64,000 bases of DNA from Ziziphus jujuba (Eukaryota > Streptophyta > Magnoliopsida > Rosales > Rhamnaceae). The DNA lies in NCBI RefSeq assembly GCF_031755915.1, contig NC_083390.1, forward strand, positions 15,841,001 to 15,905,000, read 5' to 3'. The notes under the pieces were generated by a model, which had not been told where the DNA came from, did not search any database, and saw nothing but the letters and a program-made list of their open reading frames with translations. A program made the translations under genes and the position numbers. Positions 50,170-61,963 of the stretch are shown here, piece by piece. The first letter of the stretch is position 1; every line of letters begins with the position of its first letter.

Positions 50170-51850
50170 TTATTAGATACTTAAGATGAAATTTACACAG
50201 AATAGGGTAGTCCACCTACTATAAAGAAGTAGACTGAACATCCTTAAGGTACTTCATGGTAAGGTATTACAAGCCTTAAATGGCATTAGGTTACTCTTGC
50301 AAATTTTTCCCATTCAAAAGAAATCTCTAGATCCTAAGTATCCAAAAGATTTGCTAGCTTTGTTAGAAGAATTTTCTAAGGTACTTTCCACACCCAACGG
50401 CTTACTACCACTGCAGCCACGATCATTGGATACCATTGTGGCTGCATAAATCACCTATCAGTGTGAGGCCTTATCGCTATCCATAGTACCAGAAATTGGA
50501 TATTGAATATCAAGTGAAAGAATTTCTCAACTTAGGGATCATTCAACCCAATTGCAGTATATATTCATCGCTAGTTCTTCTTGTAAAGAAGACGAATGGG
50601 AGTTGATGATCCTGTGTGGACCATTAGATAATCAACAACATAATTATCAAAGATAAGTATCTGATACTAGTAATAGACAAGTTATTACATGAACTCTTTT
50701 AAGCACAATACTTTTTGAAAATGGATCTAAGATCTAAATACCACCAGATACACGTTCATGAACAAGATGTCCACAAAATCGCTTTTTACTCTTATGAAGG
50801 TTGTTATGAGCTTTATGGTGATGTGTTTGGATTGACGAATGCTTTTGCTACATCCTAAAGCTTGATGAATGACTTATTTCACATCTACGTCAATTCATTC
50901 TAGTATTCTCTGGTGATATCTTACTTTATAGCAAGAATAGGAAAGAAAACCTCATACACATATAACGAGTGTTAGAAATTTCGGCTGACAACCAATTATT
51001 TACCAAAGCATCAAAGTGACAATTTGGAATCACTCAAGTACAGTATGTAGGCTACATCATCTCTCATGAAAGAGTTAGTGTGTAGATCCGTCGAAGACAA
51101 AGGTGGTTATTAACTGAACAATTCTGTCCACAGCTAGGAAAGTTTGCAGATTATTAGGATTGGCCAATCATTACAAGAAGTTTATAAGTGGTTTCAGTGG
51201 TATTATAGTGCCATTGATAGAGCTGCTTCCTAAGGAAGGCTTTCACAGGTCAACTGAGGCTACATAAGCATTTGAAAAACTAAATAAAGCTCTCACTACT
51301 GAAGTGGTGCTATAGTTACCAAATTTTTCTCAACCCTTCATGGTAGAGAGTGATGCTTGTGGTGTGGGAATCAAAGCCATATTAATGCAAAACAACCTTC
51401 CAGTCGCTTATTTTAGTAAGGCACTTAAAGTCTCCGCTTTGTCCTTGTCCACTTATGAGAAAGAGATTCTAACGATCATGAAAGCTATTCATAAGTGGCA
51501 ATCGTATTTTTTGGGAAAGCCTTTTGTGGTACAGACCGAATAGTGGAGTTTGAAATATTTATTGGAGCAGCATATAACTATACCCACTCAAACATGCTGG
51601 CTGTTTATAGGCTATGATTACTCAATTTAGTACAAACAGGGGAGAGAGAATCAAGAGGCAGATACGTTATCATGGATTGAGAACTCCATTGATAAGCAAT
51701 TTCATTACCATCACCTGATTGGTGGGAAGACCTTCAATGGGAAGTACAGCAAGGTTCATATTATGCAAAGCTTTCAAATTCCACTCAAACTTAAACTTAA
51801 CCTTATCTGCTATGGGATGGAGTTTGGATCCATAAAGATAAAGCTTGTTT
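50170..51850 (+). pseudogene. Reverse transcriptase and RNase H remnant of the Ty3/gypsy element
   Basis: A decayed pol region. The readable parts are a KMDLRSKYHQIHVHE segment at about 50720-50765 (RT palm, the D of LRSxYHQI), HKIAFYSYEGCYEL (50770-50815), and an RNase H stretch at 51340-51543 with ESDACGVGIKAILMQ, AYFSKAL and STYEKEILTIMKAI. The catalytic YxDD site cannot be read cleanly in any frame. Several stops occur. The region ends where the first hAT element is inserted at 51860. Confidence 0.8.
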
Positions 51851-51859
51851 GAGTCTTAC

Positions 51860-53407
51860 TAGGAATGGCAATTTGACCTGCATGGCCCAAAACCCTCGTT
51901 GCACCGCCCATTTTTCCTCAAAAAGATTGAGGTTGCAAGACGGGCTTGGGCCAATAGACTAAAACCCAGATCGGGATTAGGGCAAGCCTGGGGAATGAAA
52001 ACCCCGGCCTGATATATATATATATATACACCTATTTATTTTCTTCTTATTGTAGTCTTCAATCTTCACCTTCACCTTCACCTTCACCTCACAGGCTCAT
52101 AGTCACAGCTGCTGCTATCATATCAGATCAAAACCATTCACCAACTCTCATCACCTTCACCTTCACCTCATAGGCTCACAGCTACTGCCCCACTAGATCC
52201 AAACCATTCACCAAGGTAGGATCTTGTGTCTCTTTCCTTTTATTTTTGTTTTTTCCTCTTTTTTCTTGTTTCAATTTTTATTTAGTTTTTTTCTTCCTTC
52301 AAATTAATGCATGTGATATATGATATGGAGTTCATAGTTGATATCGATAAATTGAACAGAGGGTATGCAAAATACTGTTGTTATGATAAATTGAACCAAA
52401 GTTGCTTTTGTGGCAAAGTAAACAGGAGACTACACACATTACCCTTATATTTTGAAGATAAGTAATGGATTGAGTTTTCAACCAATATATATATATATAT
52501 ATATAATAGTAATAATAATAATAATGGACTGATTTAATGGTGGACTGGATCAATTCGAAAGTTTTCATTGACTATGAGGCCAAAGTGGCATTCTCATCAA
52601 TTTCCTAATTTTATTAGATAAGATGGCTTTTGAGAGGTTGTTTTCTTTGTTACGCATCCAAATTTGTTTGTTGAAAGATTTATAATATTATTTTTTAGAG
52701 GAGGAAAAAAAAAAAACTTTTCGTTTTCATCCTTGCTTTACTATGGTTGTGTGATGGTGTGAAATCATGATTCTATAATAGTGGAGGGTTGTAAAAATAT
52801 CTTTAGGTAGAGATTGGGAGATTAGTATTAATCATGATTCATGTATATAGGAAGATCTAGTAATAAATTACTCCATTTCCTTCTAACTATAATCTACATT
52901 TTAATTAGTATAGGAGTCTATTATTGTGAAAAAAGCTCCGGTTGGTTGTTCAAAAGAGTTTGATGCTTGCTGATTGTGTAGGAGTTTGCTTCTCTCGAAA
53001 CGTTCTTGTATAGTACTTAACTAAAATAAATAAATTCTTTTCGTTTTAAGTACAATAATGATTGTAAAGCTCATTTTAAAGGAAGTGCAATATTAAGAGA
53101 ATAAATAAAGGTAGTAAATTAGAGTACTCATAAACTCTTTTCAGTGGATGTTCTGTGTAGAATCTACTAGTAAACAAGGTTTTAGCTTATGTTTGATATA
53201 TTTGAGGCAGGTAGAGTAATAGTATATGGTAGTGCATGCATCCAATCCACCTAACAATTAAATGGTCAAAACCGATTCTCATCTTGGTCATTGGTCGAAA
53301 TATATTTTTATTTGGTGCTAGAAGTCAAAAGCTTGTATGTATTTGTTTCACATATTAGCACGTTCTTGCTTTATGAAGGCCTTTTGGTCAGTTGATTGGA
53401 AATAAAA

Positions 53408-53439
<32 letters not shown>

Positions 53440-56323
53440 TTTTTTCATAATGAAAAGTAATAATAATTAATTAGATAAAAAGGTATACTATTGTATTTAC
53501 TCATTATGCTATTTTTTTAAGGTAAATTATGGTCGAAGCTAGTGGCTCGAAAGCAAATGTTAATCCACCTTCAATTGGAAGCAATCCACATGACAAGGAT
53601 CAAGCATCATCAAAACATTTTAGCAACAGTTCAACTTTAATTAGTACTCCTCAAGAAACACCTAGTCAAGAGGAACAAACTCCAATAGAGGCATGTGATG
53701 AGGATAATAGTCAAGTAATTAGAAAAAGAAAATTGATTTCGATTGTGTGGAATCATCTTTAAAATGTAAAGATAGATGAGGTGGATAAGGCCATATGTAA
53801 TTATTGTAGTAAGAAATTAGGAGAAGAGAGTAGAAATGGAACAGACATTTACATGATCATTTTAAAAGATGTGCTCTTCGAACACAAAAGGATATTAGGA
53901 AATCAATATTGAATCCTACTAAAAATACCAGTGGAAAAGTTAAAGTTAGCACATACACTTTTGACTAAGAGAGTTCTAGAAAGGAACTTACAAACATGAT
54001 GGTTTTGCATGAGTATCCTTTTTCAATGGTTGAAGACTATGGATTTAGGAGATTTATGAATACAGTTCAACCATTATTTAAAGTGGTTTCTCATAACAAT
54101 TAGGAGTGATATTTTTAAATTATATGATTATGAAAAATCCAAAACAATGGAATTGTTAGAGAAAAATTGTGGTAGAGTTGCAATTACGACGGATATGCAG
54201 ACATGTAACCAAAATAGAGGCTTCATGGCTATTATGGCACATTTCGTTGATGATAATTGGACACTTCAAAGTCGAATTATAAGGTACTTTAAAAGTTTAT
54301 ATATTAAATTTCATATTTATTAAAATATTTTTTATATATAAGTCAAATTAGTTTAGTTTATTATAACTATATATTATTATTTTTGGTAGGTTTGTATATG
54401 TGCCTTGTCCACATACTTCCGAGGTTTTTTGTGAAGTTTTCATGGATTGCATATTGGATTGGAATATAGATGGTAAGCTTTCTACTTTGACCTTAGACAA
54501 TTGTAGCACAAATGATGCTTTGGTCAATCTTCTTTTGGATAAGCTTCCAATTCTCCACTTTTGTTAAATGGTCAATTTTTTCATATACGGTGTGTTCCAC
54601 ATATATTGATTTTGATTGTGAAAGACAATTTGGAAATAATTTATAGAAGTATTGAAAAAATTCGTGAAAATGTTTATTTTTGGATAGCAACACAAAAAAG
54701 AGAGGAAAAATTCTTAGAATGTGTTCATTAATTGAAAATTTCTTGTGATAAAAAATCGGTACTTGATTTTAAAACAAGGTGGAATTCTACATATTTGATG
54801 CTTGCTACTGCTTTGAAATATAGGACTGTTTTTCCTCATTTGAAGTAACGAGAGTCACTATATAAATGTTTGCATGGTGATCAAGATTGAGATTAGCCAA
54901 AAAGATTTGTGAAAGGCTAGAGTTGTTTTATGAAGTGATTGAAATATTTTCAGGAGCAAAGTATCCTATAGCTAATCTTTTTTTTTTTCCCACACATTTG
55001 TGAGATTAGGATATCAATTTGTGATTGGCTAACATCTTCTTGTGAGGAAATTAGATTGATGGCCTCGTGTATGATGTCTAAATTTGAAAAATATTGGAGT
55101 GAAACGTATAGAATAATGGTTGTAGCAACTCTTTTAGATCCAAAATATAAAATGAAAGTGATAGAGTATTATTTTTCTTTGATTTATGGGGATGAAGTGT
55201 GCATAAAATAGCTATTGTATGTCAAATTTGCTACGATTTGGAGAAAGAGTATCAATCAAAGAGCAATTTGAGTGTAAATGTTCCAAATGTTGCATCTTCC
55301 CAATCCAATGTGCTTCCATATGGAAAAAAAGATCGTTTGGCAAAATTTGATTTATTCGTTTCTAGTACTACTAATGTTGATCATGTTCAATCTGAAGTTG
55401 ATCATTACTTGGAGGAGTCAGTTTTGCCAAGATCTAATGACTTTGACATATTGGTATGGTGGAAAGTAAATACAATGAAGTATCCTACTTTGTATAATAT
55501 TGCAAGAGAAATTTTAGCCATTTCAGTATCTACTATTGCATTTGAGTCTGCATTTAGTATCAGTGGAAGGTTTGTGAGTCCACATCGAAGTAGACTTCAT
55601 CCTAAAATTTTGGAAGCTTTGATGTGCGCACAAGATTGGTTATGGGCTGAAGTTAATGGTATGAAAATTAAATTTTCTATTTTTTTGTCTTAAATATTTT
55701 TTGTATTTATTGTTAACTAATTAATCTCATTTTTGTTAGCTTCATCTTCTTCACCATATGTTGGAGCGTGTTCTTCTACTATGAGCGACATAGAAATTGA
55801 TGAGGAGGTAAATTCAATTTATTTATTACAAAAAATATTTATATTAAATTGTTAAAAAATTATTGATATTATTTAATTTTGTAGCAATCAACTCTTACGG
55901 AACATTATTCCATGAAGATTTAAGGAAATGAGAAGTAAAACTTTATTATGTGTGCATATGTATTTTTATAAATTTTATATTTACATATTTGGACTATATT
56001 ATATTGTATTTTTTAAGGATGTATTTTATTGTAATTGTAAATTTAGACTTTGATATATTTTATTGTATTTTTATTACATTTTAGTTACTTTATTTACATT
56101 TTATTCATAAAGAAAAAAATCTATATAAATTTATCAAAAAAATTATACCAATTATAAAAAAAAAGGGGGAAAATCGTCCCGCACCATCACTTATTGGGGA
56201 ATCCCTATCCCCGCCCCGTTTCTAAAGAAACAGGAAAAACCACAGGGATGGGATGAAAATTTCCCGCGGGAACGGGGAAGGAATTTTAAAAACCGATTCC
56301 GTCTTGTCCCGTTGACATTCCTA
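51860..56323 (+). mobile_element. hAT transposon 1, inserted in the Ty3/gypsy element
   Basis: 4,464 bases bounded by TAGGAATGGCAA at the left and TTGACATTCCTA at the right, which are inverted repeats of each other except for one base. The flanking 8-bp sequences AGTCTTAC (51852-51859) and AGTCCTAC (56324-56331) match at seven of eight positions, the duplication length expected of hAT elements. Inside lies a decayed transposase on the plus strand. GC-rich subterminal regions at both ends are shared with the hAT element at 56660-60575, which is inverted relative to this one. The interruption splits the retrotransposon pol between RNase H and integrase. Confidence 0.92.
53529..55920 (+). pseudogene. 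hAT transposase (BED zinc finger and hAT dimerisation), decayed
   Basis: Ac/Tam3-type hAT transposase of the RICESLEEPER kind. An N-terminal Ser/Gln-rich segment starts at 53529 and stops at 53759-53761. A BED zinc finger follows in broken frames (CNYC at about 53796-53807, LHDHFKRC at about 53848-53871). The core shows DFKTRWNSTYLMLATALKYR at about 54764-54823. The C-terminal dimerisation block is the cleanest part: WWKVNTMKYPTL, then ESAFSISGRFVSPHRSRLHP at about 55540-55600, and a last short exon at about 55880-55920. Stops and frameshifts are frequent, so it cannot make a working enzyme as written. Confidence 0.85.
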
Positions 56324-56331
56324 AGTCCTAC

Positions 56332-56659
56332 TCATGTCTAATTCCTAAAATCTTATTTTTCTCCCACGGATGGGCATTTTAGGTACCATAAGACATTCAG
56401 TAGTGCTAAAAAAGATTTCATCTAGTCTAAGATATGAGCTACAGTCAAAACATACATTAAGGAGTATTCCAGTTGTCAACAGTATAGGATTGAGTGCACT
56501 AATGCCGCATGAGCACTACAACAGCTTCCTATTCCAGGTAAGATGTGGACCAACATTTCTATGGACTTTATCGAAGCATTGTCTTCTTCCTGCGGCTATT
56601 CTGTGATCATGGTGGTCCTTGATTGCTTGACTAAATACACCCACTTTGTTCCATTCAAG
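56332..56659 (+). pseudogene. Integrase remnant, first part (between the two hAT elements)
   Basis: Continues the Ty3/gypsy pol after hAT 1. Readable pieces are a zinc-binding-like stretch and TNISMDFIEALSSSCGYSVI with MVVLDCLTKYTHFVPFK at about 56551-56659, the start of the retroviral-type integrase core (first Asp in MDF). The frame is broken. It is cut by hAT 2 right after the HFVPFK segment and continues at 60576. Confidence 0.85.
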
Positions 56660-59600
56660 TAGGAACATCAATGGGGTTTTTGAAATTCCATCCCCATCGC
56701 CATGGGAAATTTTTCATCTCATCCTTGCTATTTTTTCCATTTCTTTAGATGGGGGGTGGGGACAGGGTGTCAGGACCCGTCCAAAATTCCCCACCGGAAC
56801 CCTAGACAAGCCCTGATTCCAGGGAAACCCTATCGAACCCTCCAATGGAAAATCTGACAGAGCCTCCCCTAAGGGTTGGACTTGCCACAAATTCCCTGCA
56901 CTGAAAACACACTTCTATATTCATCCCCTTATTTCTCCCACAATACTACAATTTGGTTCCACAAAATTACAGCACTCCAAATGAACAACAGTAATCCAGT
57001 GCATAATTAATACATAAATGTTCAGGATAGTATACAGAGCTTCATGAAGTACTATTAAATATAGAATTTATACAACAAGGATGAAAGAATATTACAAATG
57101 AAATAAATGAAGACAAGGGTAACTTCTCAAATTACGACAGCGACGGAAATCAAGTCCACTCCGGATGAACGTCGACAAAACCTGGTACCTAGAGGAACGG
57201 AATTTAAAAATATGAGATGTTAATCATCTCAGTGAGTGACCCTATCTACAATACAATTATAATACCACGATAATTAAATAGATAAATAATAATTAATTGA
57301 AAATAATATTTTCTTTCAAAACCCTTACGATTCTCTCGGTTGGAAAAGTTCCCCTTTTAAAACTTTTTCACAAAACCCGTTATTCATATTCCCCGAAAAC
57401 CAAGGAGTCAATTATTCATCTACATATCAAATAAAATATAATAATTCAAGCATTCAGAATTTTATAATGAAAATAAATTAATTTATTGAATAATTAAGTA
57501 AAGGAAAAATTATGTCAATTTAAAATCCCCATTTAAATAAATAATAAAAACAGTATTAAATATATTCTTAATTTGAATACAATTTCAAAATATTTATTTT
57601 GAAATCCAAGTTCTGAAAATCACTTGATGCACCCACTATATACCAGTGGCGCCAACAGTACCCAGCGTCCCGAGGTACCGCCAGATAGGAGGTTACAAAG
57701 AGAAACCGGTATACGGTCGCGTGGCGTCCCACCGCGCCGCTACAAACAGGCGTCCCGACCATGGAGGGGCGGCCTACCCTCATCCGATGGCAAACACAGG
57801 ACAACCCCATAAATCACCTGCGAGCTACTCACACCCACCTGTGCGCTAACCACATCCATGTGCGCACTAATCACATCCATATATACAGAACACCAGTACA
57901 TGTATGGTGCATCTAAAAATCATAAATCAATATATCTCAAAATCTCAAATTTTCCATAAACATACCAGGTTTATTCCATCCAATTAAACCCGTAAATTTT
58001 CCACAATTCCTTTATAATCATCGTCATAAATTCATCGCATAAATACCAAAATTTTCAAATCCACTAGCTCTTAATTCCATCAATTTAAATATTCAAATTT
58101 TCCGATAGCATAAATATTTTTGGAACATAATAAATTGAATCACATAATGTTCCATGGGCATAATTATAAAAATTGAAACCATCAACTTAAACAAATATTT
58201 TTCTTAAAATATTAAAAAATCAAATCATACCCAAAAATAATATAAAAATCCAAATATAATTAATTAATTGGAACCACCGTGCTCATGCGTGATAAATACA
58301 ATTAAATCACAATAAAAAATCAGAAATTCATTAATAACCCAATTTTTTCATTTAGCAACAATAAACATATGCGTATATATAAAATAATATTTTTTCCACA
58401 ATTATATTTAAATTCCACCACATGAGCAAAATTTCAGATATCAAATTAACACCAAATAAATATAATTAATTACCCCAAAATAGTTTTAAAGGTGGGTCAC
58501 TCACCTTAAGCATGTATATCAATCAAGATCCTCCGTAGGATCGACTCCACTACCCACACATGCACCTAAAACATCCACAACACACAAACCAATTATATTA
58601 ATATTTTAATCGGGTAACGCCCAAATGGGTACCCGGGGAGTGAACACAAACGACAACCAAAATTGACGAGTAATATATCGAATCGAAGCTTGAGTGATGA
58701 GGATTACAAATCCAGTCTTACTTCCCGGAGATAGGACCCGAGGTGGTCGGAATCTCACCTGAAAGCTTTCGGGATTCAACTCTTCGATTCTCTCAAACCG
58801 TCGTGAATTGGAGGAAAAGGACCCCGAATTTGGGTTCAGGGGGTCGGAATCAGTGGAGAGGGACCGGCGGTGCAACTGGGTTCTCGCCGGAATAGTGATT
58901 TTCACGGCGAGCCGTCGAGGTCACCGGCAACCGTCGCCGACGGTGGCGCATGCGGTGGCTGGTGGCTGAGATTTTTGGAGGTTTTGTAGCTTGAAGGGAG
59001 AGAGTCTCAACGGGACCGGCGGTGACAAGAATGGATGCCGGAATGTGGAGATTTCGGCAGTTGAAGAAATCAGCGGCGCCGCCGGCAAAAGCCCCAATCC
59101 GGGCGCGTCGCTGGTCGGTTGGCCGTGAAATTTTGGGGGTTGCCCGGGAATGGAGAGGCGCTCCTGGCTGGCCGGTGCGTGTGGCAAGAATCGGCCGGAA
59201 AATTTGACAACTCCGACGGCCGGTGGTTTTCTCTCTCCCTCTCTCTCTCTTTCTCTCTCCTCCCCCGTTGTTTTGCCAAAATAAAAGCTACCGTGGGTGA
59301 CACTGTTCACCCACGTGGACCTCTCAGATGTCGACACATGGCATCACTGTTCACTTAAGCCAGATATAATAAAATATTACGGTATTCGGAAAATTTCACA
59401 TGTCTATAACTTTTTAACTAGGTGTCCAATTTAAGCGTGCTGCTAGTCTATGACCTCGTATCGACGAGTACTTTACAACTATATAAAAGTCAAAACAAAA
59501 TTCTACAACGATAAAATCAACTTTCGGCACCTTTTGGACAAGTTGCACCTCGATTTGTTTTGCCCATAACTTTCAAACCGTAGCTCCGTTTTCGACGTGC

Positions 59601-60575
59601 TACTAGTCTACGAACTCAGGGCATCATGTACTTCGCTACGGTACCACAGTCAACTAGAAAATTCAACTGGAAGAGAAAGTCAACTTTTGACCCACTCGGT
59701 CAACGATCAACCTCGGTCAACGTGCAAAAATTCCGATGCAGTTTGGGACGGGGTGTTACACAAGGATTTCCCAATTGGGGATGGGACGGGATGGTTTTTT
59801 ACCCTTTTTATAATTGATATATTTTTTTTTGAAACCTTTCCAAACCGATTGACAATACATAAAAATTACCATAAATCCAACCGTAACATAAGCAACTCCA
59901 TATTATATACATTAAAACATATTTTTCACCAAACAAACACAAAATCAAACAAAAAAAAAATCCAAAAATTCAATTTCACGCTAACTCGCAGTGGGGAAAA
60001 AAAAAACGAATTCAGAAGCTTGCTAATGTCATAGTTTTGTTGATGATCGGCAGCTTGGTGGCGGCAATGGCAACTTAATGGCAGTGAAATTTGGTGGGCC
60101 GGTTTTTGGTGAATGGTTTGGTGCAGCAGCAGTTGTGAGATGACGGTGAAGTTGAAGGTGATGACGGCAAGAAGAAAATGAGTTGGTGAATGGTTTGGTG
60201 CAGCAGCAACTGTGAGGTGAAGGTGATAATGGCAAGAAGAAAATGAGTTAATGTGAATGATTTGGTCTAGTGTGGCAATAGCTGTGAGTTTGAGATGAAG
60301 GTGAAGGTGAAATGATGGCAAGAAAAAGAAAATGAATTGTTTTTCTTAGGGTTTACTTTACATCATTTTTAACATAAATTAAATTATATCAGAATAATAA
60401 TAAATATATATACTGGACCGGGGTTTTTAGTCCTCTGGCCTGGTTTGGTCCCGATCCGGGTTTTAATTTAATGTCTCAAGCCCACTCTGCAACCCTAACT
60501 TTTCAGGGAAAAACTGCCTTGTTAGGGGTGGTGCATCGCGAGATTCGGATCGCACAGGGCAAATTGTCATTCCTA
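56660..60575 (-). mobile_element. hAT transposon 2, inverted relative to hAT 1, carrying an LTR-like insert
   Basis: 3,916 bases. The left end is TAGGAACATCAA and the right end TTGTCATTCCTA. Flanks CATTCAAG (56652-56659) and CCTTCAAG (60576-60583) match at seven of eight positions, a hAT-type duplication. Its left subterminal region matches the reverse complement of the right end of hAT 1 (TTTTTGAAATTCCATCCCC, then the TTTCTTTAGA and GGGGACAGGG words). Its right end matches the left end of hAT 1 (TTAGGGTTGCA, GATCGGGA). So it belongs to the same family in opposite orientation. It codes for no transposase. About 3 kb of it is an LTR-like insert (56768-59760). Confidence 0.9.
56768..59760. mobile_element. 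Long LTR-like insert (solo LTR candidate) inside hAT 2
   Basis: 2,993 bases with TG...CA ends (TGTCAGGACCCGTCC at the left, GGGGTGTTACA at the right). The flanks CAGGG (56763-56767) and CAAGG (59761-59765) match at four of five bases. The hAT 1 end provides an empty-site comparison: it reads GGGGATAGGGATTCCCCAA, while hAT 2 has GGGGACAGGG, the insert, then CAAGGATTTCCCAATTGGGG. This supports an insertion with a 5-base duplication. No protein frame in it has recognisable motifs. Frames on the minus strand (58606-58905, 58921-59337) are Pro/Ser-rich and are probably non-coding. The start resembles LTRs of large plant gypsy elements. Confidence 0.72.
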
Positions 60576-61040
60576 CCTTCAAGCACCCCTATACAACCAC
60601 TATTGCAGTTAAGGCCTTCATTAAGCATGCCATGAAGTTGCATGGCATGCCCGATTTTATCATTAATGACTAGGACAAGGAATTCATAAGATTTTTCTAG
60701 AAAACATTGTTTCAACTATAAGGAACAACCTTTAATATGAGTTCCAACTACCATCATCAAACAGATGGTCAAACTAAAGTTGTCAATCGCACCTTGAAGC
60801 AATACCTCTGCTGCTTTACAAAGGAATAACCAACAAAATAGCTTGACTGGGTACAATGGGCTTAATATAGTTATAATACATTCGCACATACAAGTACCAA
60901 GATCCCCCCTTTCAAAGCTGTGTATGGTGTGTCACCTCCAACGACGTTATTTTATATACCTGACACTACTAAAGTTCATGTTTGTGGATGAATTCCTACA
61001 TGACAGAGCTTAAATTCTGAAGAACTTGCACCAAAATTTG
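60576..61040 (+). pseudogene. Integrase remnant, second part
   Basis: The Ty3/gypsy pol resumes directly after hAT 2. Readable pieces are HAMKLHGMPDFIIND followed by a DKEF segment (second catalytic Asp region) at about 60626-60690, YHHQTDGQTKVVNRTLKQYL at about 60751-60810, and KIPPFKAVYGV at about 60897-60935. This matches the order of the retroviral-type core: D, D, then a Glu-bearing helix. Here the residue expected to be Glu in the TEVVNR-type motif is Lys. Stops interrupt the frame several times. Confidence 0.85.
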
Positions 61041-61548
61041 ATAATCACTTAGGATCGCATGAAAACAAAAGCAGACTAGGTTTGTTGAAATGTCACCTTT
61101 GAAATTGGGGATTATGAGTATTTGAAATTGCAACATACCATCAACGATCTATCATGTTCCGCAGCTCTCTCAAACTTTCATCTTGGTTCTACAAACCATA
61201 CTTGATCCTGGAATGAATTAGACCTGTGGCTTACCATTTAGAATTGCCCCAGGGAGCCTTAATTAATGATGTGTTTCATGTTAGTTTATTAAGCAAGCGT
61301 GTTGGAAAACTACCAGTTCTTCCTCTACTCTTCCGCTAATGTTTGATGAAGCAACAATCTTACTCCAATCTGAGGCTATATTAGATACTTGAGTCATCCA
61401 ATAGTGAATATATCAACCTAAGACTGAAATTTTGGTGCAATGACAAAGAACAACAACAGCTGATGTTACATGGGAGAATGCTTGCAGGTTCACAAGACTT
61501 TACCTAGACTTTATCCTTGCAAACAAGGACATACTCATGAGGGAGGAA
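61041..61548 (+). other. 3' end of the Ty3/gypsy internal region
   Basis: Decayed C-terminal pol sequence. A piece like SVYHLELPQGALINDVFHVS can be made out in broken frames near 61220-61285, typical of the segment before the chromodomain-like tail. The purine tract GAGGGAGGAA adjoins the 3' LTR. Confidence 0.6.
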
Positions 61549-61868
61549 TGATGGGGGCCTAGTAACCTGTACCCCATGCACACCTATGTCATCAGCATGG
61601 GTCTAACGTACTGTATGGCTTTCATGTAGTATGAGAGTGGGGGGTATATATGGACCTTCTTTTCTTTATTTGTTAGCATAACTGTAGTCATGTTGTTCCT
61701 TCCATGTAGGAGCATTAATAGTAAACGGGAAATGACCTATATGAACTAAGGGATGTAAACAGCAACGGTATGATTGAGAAATTGTCTCTCCTTCCTCTTT
61801 TCTTCTCTCTTATTTCCTTCTCTTCTCTTCTCTCAATCTTTAACTTCTTGGATACCAAGAACATATCA
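61549..61868 (+). repeat. 3' LTR of the Ty3/gypsy element
   Basis: 320 bases, TG...CA termini, homologous to 48499-48805. Followed by the target-site copy GGCTC at 61869-61873. Confidence 0.92.
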
Positions 61869-61911
61869 GGCTCATGACAAGCAAAACTAGTGCAACCTTG
61901 GCCATGGAGTA

Positions 61912-61950
<39 letters not shown>

Positions 61951-61963
61951 TAGACTGCAACAC

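Larger units (their letters stand above)
48499..61868 (+). mobile_element. Ty3/gypsy LTR retrotransposon, dead, with nested insertions (full span)
   Basis: The element has a 5' LTR (48499-48805) and a 3' LTR (61549-61868). Both begin TGATGGGGGCCTA and end GAACATATCA, and both are flanked by the same 5-bp sequence GGCTC (48494-48498 and 61869-61873), a perfect target-site duplication. A primer-binding site for initiator tRNA-Met (TTTGGTATCAGAGCA, 48807-48820) follows the 5' LTR. A purine tract (GAGGGAGGAA, 61539-61548) precedes the 3' LTR. Removing two inserted hAT elements leaves about 5 kb with roughly 310-bp LTRs. The visible order gag, RT, RNase H, integrase fits Ty3/gypsy, perhaps a short chromovirus of the Reina type (inference). 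All coding regions carry stops and frameshifts. The two LTRs differ at many positions (perhaps 12-15%), so the insertion is old. Confidence 0.93.

Noticed and set aside
58606..59337. Pro/Ser/Arg-rich minus-strand open frames in the hAT 2 insert
   Set aside because: They lie inside an LTR-like repeat, lack recognisable domains, and owe their length to GC-rich composition and a (CT)n tract.
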